Shown here piece after piece: positions 59,895 to 64,000 of a stretch of DNA of 64,000 bases. The translations under genes were made by a program, and so were the position numbers. The stretch spans positions 1,302,001-1,366,000 of the forward strand of contig WIUZ02000008.1 in the NCBI GenBank assembly GCA_015956445.1. The letters run 5' to 3'. Position 1 is the first letter of the stretch. Every line of letters starts with the position of its first letter. Origin of the DNA: Thelephora terrestris (taxonomy: Eukaryota > Basidiomycota > Agaricomycetes > Thelephorales > Thelephoraceae). The notes under the pieces were generated by a model. The model was given only the letters and a program-made list of their open reading frames with translations, did not search any database and was not told the origin of the DNA.

Positions 59895-61553
59895 ATGTCC
59901 ATAAAGGCTGTTGCCCGAAGGCTCTCCATTCCGGAACTTTTCCTTGTTCTGCACGAGAAACTTGACGAAGAATGCTCTAAACCGCCATCCTTCGCACTTT
60001 CAGCGGCATCTATTGAGTCCGAGGTGCATTCCAGAAGCCCTGCCAGATGCACCTAGAGCTGTGGAATCTGATGACGAATTTAGATGAGGGCTCTCGAAAC
60101 AAGAGCGCAAGATATTCAGAGGTTGATAATCACTCTACGGAGCTTGTCCCGACCCGTGTACAGGTTACCTCCGGAGCTCATTTCCTACATCGCTCAACGC
60201 GTCCTCGGTGAGGACGATGTTGACGCGAGGTCGATTGTTCCACTCACTCACGTATGCCGATTTTGGCGCGATTCCATCGTCTCGACATCCGAAATCTGGG
60301 CGCTGATATCCAATGAGCGGATGAAGTTTGCGGAGCTTAGTTTGGAGCGTGCCAAGGCCGTCCCTCTGACCGTCCACCTAAACCTGGATAGGTTGAGGGG
60401 AAAGCGAGGAACCCTCGACCTTCTCCTGCCCCGCGTGGAGAAGATCGTATCCTTTAATTGTATTAGCTCCAAGGCAGAAGAACTGACCCGGCTCCTGAAT
60501 TTTCCCAAATCAATGCCCAATCTACGATCGCTGTCTCTCACAAAGCCCAAATACGCCGGCAAGAATCAACCTATCGATTCATTCGATTTTTCGACTCATA
60601 CCACGTTGAGGGAACTCTCGCTGTCCAACTTCCCCCTCGTCCCTTCAATCCTCAGCCTCGGAACTCTCACCAAACTCATCCTGTGGGATCGCAATATCCG
60701 AATCCACGTCGACGTACTCCTGAGCTTTTTGGAGGAGAACCGCTCGCTCGAGAGCGTGAGCTTGACGATAAAGTTTGTGGAACCCTCCCTCTGTCATTCG
60801 CATCGGCAGACTCCAGTCGGAAACGGACTCAAACACCTGTCGATCTCGAGTGACGACACGACGAACATCCGAGCGCTATATTCCAGCATCGCACTCCAGA
60901 AAGGTGGAACTCTGGAGATCTTTCATTCTGGACAAAACGCAGGGTTGACCGGTGTCATTTCGGGGGTTTCAACGAACCACCTTCCGAATCTATCGTCCCC
61001 TATCTCCATGGAATATGCACCCTTCCCGAGGAAGATTAAGTTGGTAGGGCCGAATGGGACTTTCTCGCACATAGGTCCCGTCACCACGGAGGATCCTTAT
61101 AGGGAATTCCCCCTGCTCCCACTTTCAGGTATTCGCGAACTCCGCCTCGATTGCCGCGGATCGTGGGTCCTCAAGCAGTTCCGTCTGTCGTCTTTCCCTT
61201 CTCTCGAGATACTCGCTGTCGGTGGTAGTTCCAAGGTGTCACTCCTCCCCCCAGTTCTGCCGGATCCGACATCCTCTCCTTCCTTGAGGACGCTCGCATT
61301 ATTGGATTGCGATATCAGCGAAGACTTCATGAACCAATTGGCACAAGTCGCTCTCGACCGCGAAAACGCTTCGACTTCGCTTCGTCGCTTCGTCATCATC
61401 GATTCGGAGGGACAGTTTCCTTCTGCGGCGTCGGTCGAGCGGCTCAGGGGGTGCGTGTCAGTCGTTGAGTTGCTAGAGGGGAAGGAGTTTCCCGAGGATC
61501 TGTTGTGGAACCGTGATGCATTGCGGTGCCACGGTAGGTGGAAGTATGTATGA
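59895..61553 (+). CDS. F-box protein B, paralogue of A
   Basis: Exons 59895-60023 and 60084-61553 give 532 residues. The sequence parallels F-box A from the helical module on (MSIKAVARRLSIPELFLVLHEK, then ALETRAQDIQRLI, then F-box YRLPPELISYIAQRVLGED with PLTHVCRFWRDSI). It differs by scattered substitutions and small indels in the C-terminal region, for example around residues 170-180 and 330-350. It lacks the lysine-rich exons of copy A, because the equivalent 440 bp are missing from the unit. The C-terminus extends 14 codons past the A stop and ends CHGRWKYV. The ATG at 59895 is preceded by duplicated non-coding sequence. As in A, the Leu-rich part may be a substrate-binding surface; that is inference. 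Frames are fully intact, so the gene is likely active. Confidence 0.82.
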
Positions 61554-62284
61554 ACGCCTTTGTGCCTGACCTATTCACTTATTGTTCACGAGGGTTCGTT
61601 AGGAGTACAATCACCGCAAGGGGTGGGTAATCATCTCGTCCTTTTATATATAGGGATGCGTATGATGCCCTCTTGAAGGACAAATCAAGCGTCATTTTTT
61701 GTATGTGCGTTTTATACACCGGAGCTGGACCCTGAGGCCGGAGTCACAGCTGTACAGCCCTGAACTTATCCGGTCAATGAAGCTGGATGAATTCGAAATC
61801 ACTTGAAGTAGCGGCTGTACGGAAGTGCCTGCCATGAATCTGCCATTAATACTGGTTCCGAGTTCCTTGGATCGCAGCCTCGGAGTATTCTTTCTCTCTC
61901 GTTGACTGCTGGCCCTGCAGGAACCGGCTTTTGGAGGATGGTCCCTGAGTTTGTTGTCCAGACCGGCGTGCTTTCACAGGCTTTCACGTACCGGGCAATT
62001 CGACGGAGGGACCGGGACATTTGTGAAAAAGCCGTTTTCTGTAGTTTCTCCTGGACAGGACTCCAAGCCGTTCGGAAGCGGCGTGTCACGTGTGAGCGCT
62101 CCCCGGTGTTGGCTGAAACGTTGGCGCCCGACTGGATGGCGTCTATCTCGCTGGCGATTCCTAAGGTACCGTCCCCTCGCAAACCGTTCCTCCTCCGCCT
62201 CTGAATTCGAGGCTGGATTCCAGCCTAGGCGATTCCCTCCTCGGTACCAAACTGTGGCCCCTTGATATCCATCGCGATACCACC
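61554..62284. other. Duplicated spacer before F-box D
   Basis: Counterpart of 58151-58811 with small insertions, one of them a short CTTTCACAGG-type local repeat near 61970-61985. It must hold the F-box D promoter. No coding domain. Confidence 0.6.
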
Positions 62285-64000
62285 ATGTTCATGAGGGCTG
62301 CTCGAACGCTCTCTATGCCAGAGCTACTCCAAGTGCTGGGCGAGAAACTTGACGAAGAATACTCCACGATGCGAGAAATCCCGCTTTCTTTTGCACTTTC
62401 GGCGGGATCGCTTGAGCCTGAGGTATGTTCCAGCTGTCCCGTGGGATACACTCATGAAACTGCGGGGCCTGACGGCGAACTATTAGATTGAAAATCTTGA
62501 AACCCGAGCGCACGAAATCCTGAGATTCCTGCGTTGTCTACGCAACAGGTTGCCACCAGTGAACCGGCTGCCTGCAGAAATTATTTCTCATATCGCTCGA
62601 TGCATCCTCGAGCTCCAGGAAGAATTCGACGCGAAGCCTATCGTTCCGCTCACCCACGCCTGCCAATACTGGCGCAATTCCATCGTATCAACACCTGAGA
62701 ATTGGACCCGGATATTCAACGGTGCGAGGGGAGTGGCAGAGTTGAGCCTGGAACGTGCAAAGTCGGCCCCTCTGGATGTCTTCCTCGATCTTGATTCGGG
62801 GAAAGAGTTCAATTACTTCGACTCTGACGTTGGCCTCGACGTCGACGTAACCCTCGACTTCCTGCTGCCCCACGCGCACAACGTCGCTTTCCTGAACTGT
62901 TTCGGATTCGCTTCAATAGAGCTGACCAAAGCTCTTCCTAATTTCCCTAAATCTATGCCCAACCTACGATATCTGACTCTCACTGGTAACGGAATGGACG
63001 CTCAGGATCGGAGTCGCGCCAGTGATCCATTCGATTTTTCAACTCATACGCTGAGAGAACTCTCATTGGAATACTTCCCCCTCCTCCCCTCCTTTCTCAG
63101 CCTCAGGACTCTTACCAAGTTCGAACTCCGCGGTCCCTGCACCAACCTCCATGTTGACACCATTTTGGGGTTTTTGGAGAGGAACCGATCGCTCGAGCAC
63201 GCAATCTTCTGTGTAGATTTTGAAGACTCCCTCCGTCGTTCACAACGTCAAACCCTGGCCAAAACCACTCTTAAATCCCTGTTGATCTATTGTTACAAGG
63301 GGAGGGACGTCAAACCACTGGTCTCCAACCTAGCACTCCGGAAGGGGGCAGCTCTGGAAATTTTGGACTTCGGCTCCGGAGGGCTGACGCGCCTTCTTTC
63401 CGGTATTTCTACGAACCACCTTCCGGGTCTGTCGTCTCCCTTCTCCATGGAATACCAAATCTTCCCGAGGAAGATTCGGTTGCTTTGTTCAGACGGAAGT
63501 TTATCATACACCTCATCATGGACCTCTGATGGACACACCCCCTTTGGGGAGGAGTTCCCTCTGCTACAACTTGCCGACGTGCGGGAACTTCGCCTCAAAT
63601 TCTACGGACCGTGTTTCTTCTCCCAGTCCCCCTTATTGCCCTTCCCCCCGCTCTACCACTTGCCGTCTTTTCCTTCTCTCGAGATACTTGTTATTGACGG
63701 TTCCATCGACGACGATTCCATCTCCAGTATTGGTGGCCCCATCAAACTATCCCTCTCCACTATGTTACCGCACCTTACATCTTCTCCCTCACTACAAACC
63801 CTCGCGTTCCTGGATTGCTCTATCACTGAAGATTTCATGGGTGAATTGGCGCGGGTTGCTCTCGACCGCAAAAACCACACCTCGGCCTCACTGCGTCGAG
63901 TTGTGATTGTGAATTCGACAGGACGTTTTCCTCCTGCAGGTTCGGTTGGGCGGCTCAAGAAGTGCGTGTCCATAGTTGAGGTCTTGGAGGGGAAGGAACT
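62285..64000 (+). CDS. F-box protein D, 3' end outside the window
   Basis: Exon 1 is 62285-62422 and exon 2 starts at 62487 and stays open to the last base, giving about 550 codons so far with no stop. The layout matches A and B: a helical module (MFMRAARTLSMPELLQVLGEK), a coiled coil (IENLETRAHEILRFLRCL), and an F-box near residue 70 (NRLPAEIISHIARCILEL, PLTHACQYWRNSI, NWTRIFNGA). Leu-rich repeat-like sequence follows (SMPNLRYLTLTGNG, TLRELSLEYFPLLPSFLS, PSLQTLAFLDCSITEDFM). The last visible residues KCVSIVEVLEGKE match the last 15-20 residues of A and B, so only a few codons are missing. It is a more diverged member than A and B. Pseudogene C is a truncated copy of this gene. Confidence 0.82.

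Larger units (their letters stand above)
59346..62790 (+). repeat. Tandem segmental duplication, unit 2
   Basis: This unit begins with the copied last exons of the NACHT gene, continues through F-box gene B, and rejoins single-copy sequence inside F-box D, where homology to pseudogene C ends near 62790. It is a direct repeat of unit 1. Confidence 0.85.

Noticed and set aside
1-64000. CRISPR arrays, insertion sequences, LTRs or rRNA
   Set aside because: No regularly spaced repeats, transposase or integrase domains, long terminal repeats or rRNA-like segments were seen.

Overview
The window is genomic DNA of a filamentous basidiomycete, most likely an Agaricomycete. Its genes are cut by many short (about 50-60 nt) GT-AG introns. 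It carries an HSPA12-type Hsp70 with a proline-rich N-terminus starting MSSCCG, a NACHT protein next to an F-box array, and a small conserved protein familiar from this group. I found no bacterial, viral or organellar genes, no rRNA and no convincing tRNA. I rebuilt gene models by hand, choosing splice sites so that reading frames join and conserved motifs stay intact. Most models close exactly in frame from ATG to stop.

Left half (1-28 kb), mostly housekeeping: the 5' part of an unidentified minus-strand gene (1-758); MCM10 (+); 4.7 kb with no confident gene; then on the minus strand a RING-CH membrane ubiquitin ligase, eIF2-gamma and a PPR-like protein. NOC2 (+) is divergent from the PPR gene. 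A minus-strand ERCC6L2-like Snf2 helicase shows two reading-frame problems within 190 bp. An otubain deubiquitinase (+) is divergent from the helicase. A small protein resembling complex III assembly factors (-) follows.

Middle (28-48.4 kb): the HSPA12-like Hsp70 (+), D-arabinono-1,4-lactone oxidase ALO1 (+), UBC7 (-), the second largest subunit of RNA polymerase III (-), a UBE2G1-type E2 (+) divergent from it, and a large Munc13-like C2/MHD protein (+). RNA polymerase III subunit 2 has two consecutive GC-AG introns and a 7-nt exon; ALO1 has another GC-AG intron.

Right end (48.4-64 kb), accessory: a decayed ABCG-type transporter, a conserved basidiomycete protein of unknown function, a NACHT NTPase, and an array of F-box genes. 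The layout from 55.5 kb to the end is explained by one tandem segmental duplication running from the NACHT 3' end to the middle of an F-box gene. It left two intact paralogues (A and B), one F-box pseudogene fused to a copy of the NACHT tail (C), and one further F-box gene (D) that runs off the window. Copy A also has a lysine-rich N-terminal extension on extra exons that copy B lacks. This NACHT/F-box module is the best candidate for a lineage-specific, possibly recognition-related system, but its function is inference.
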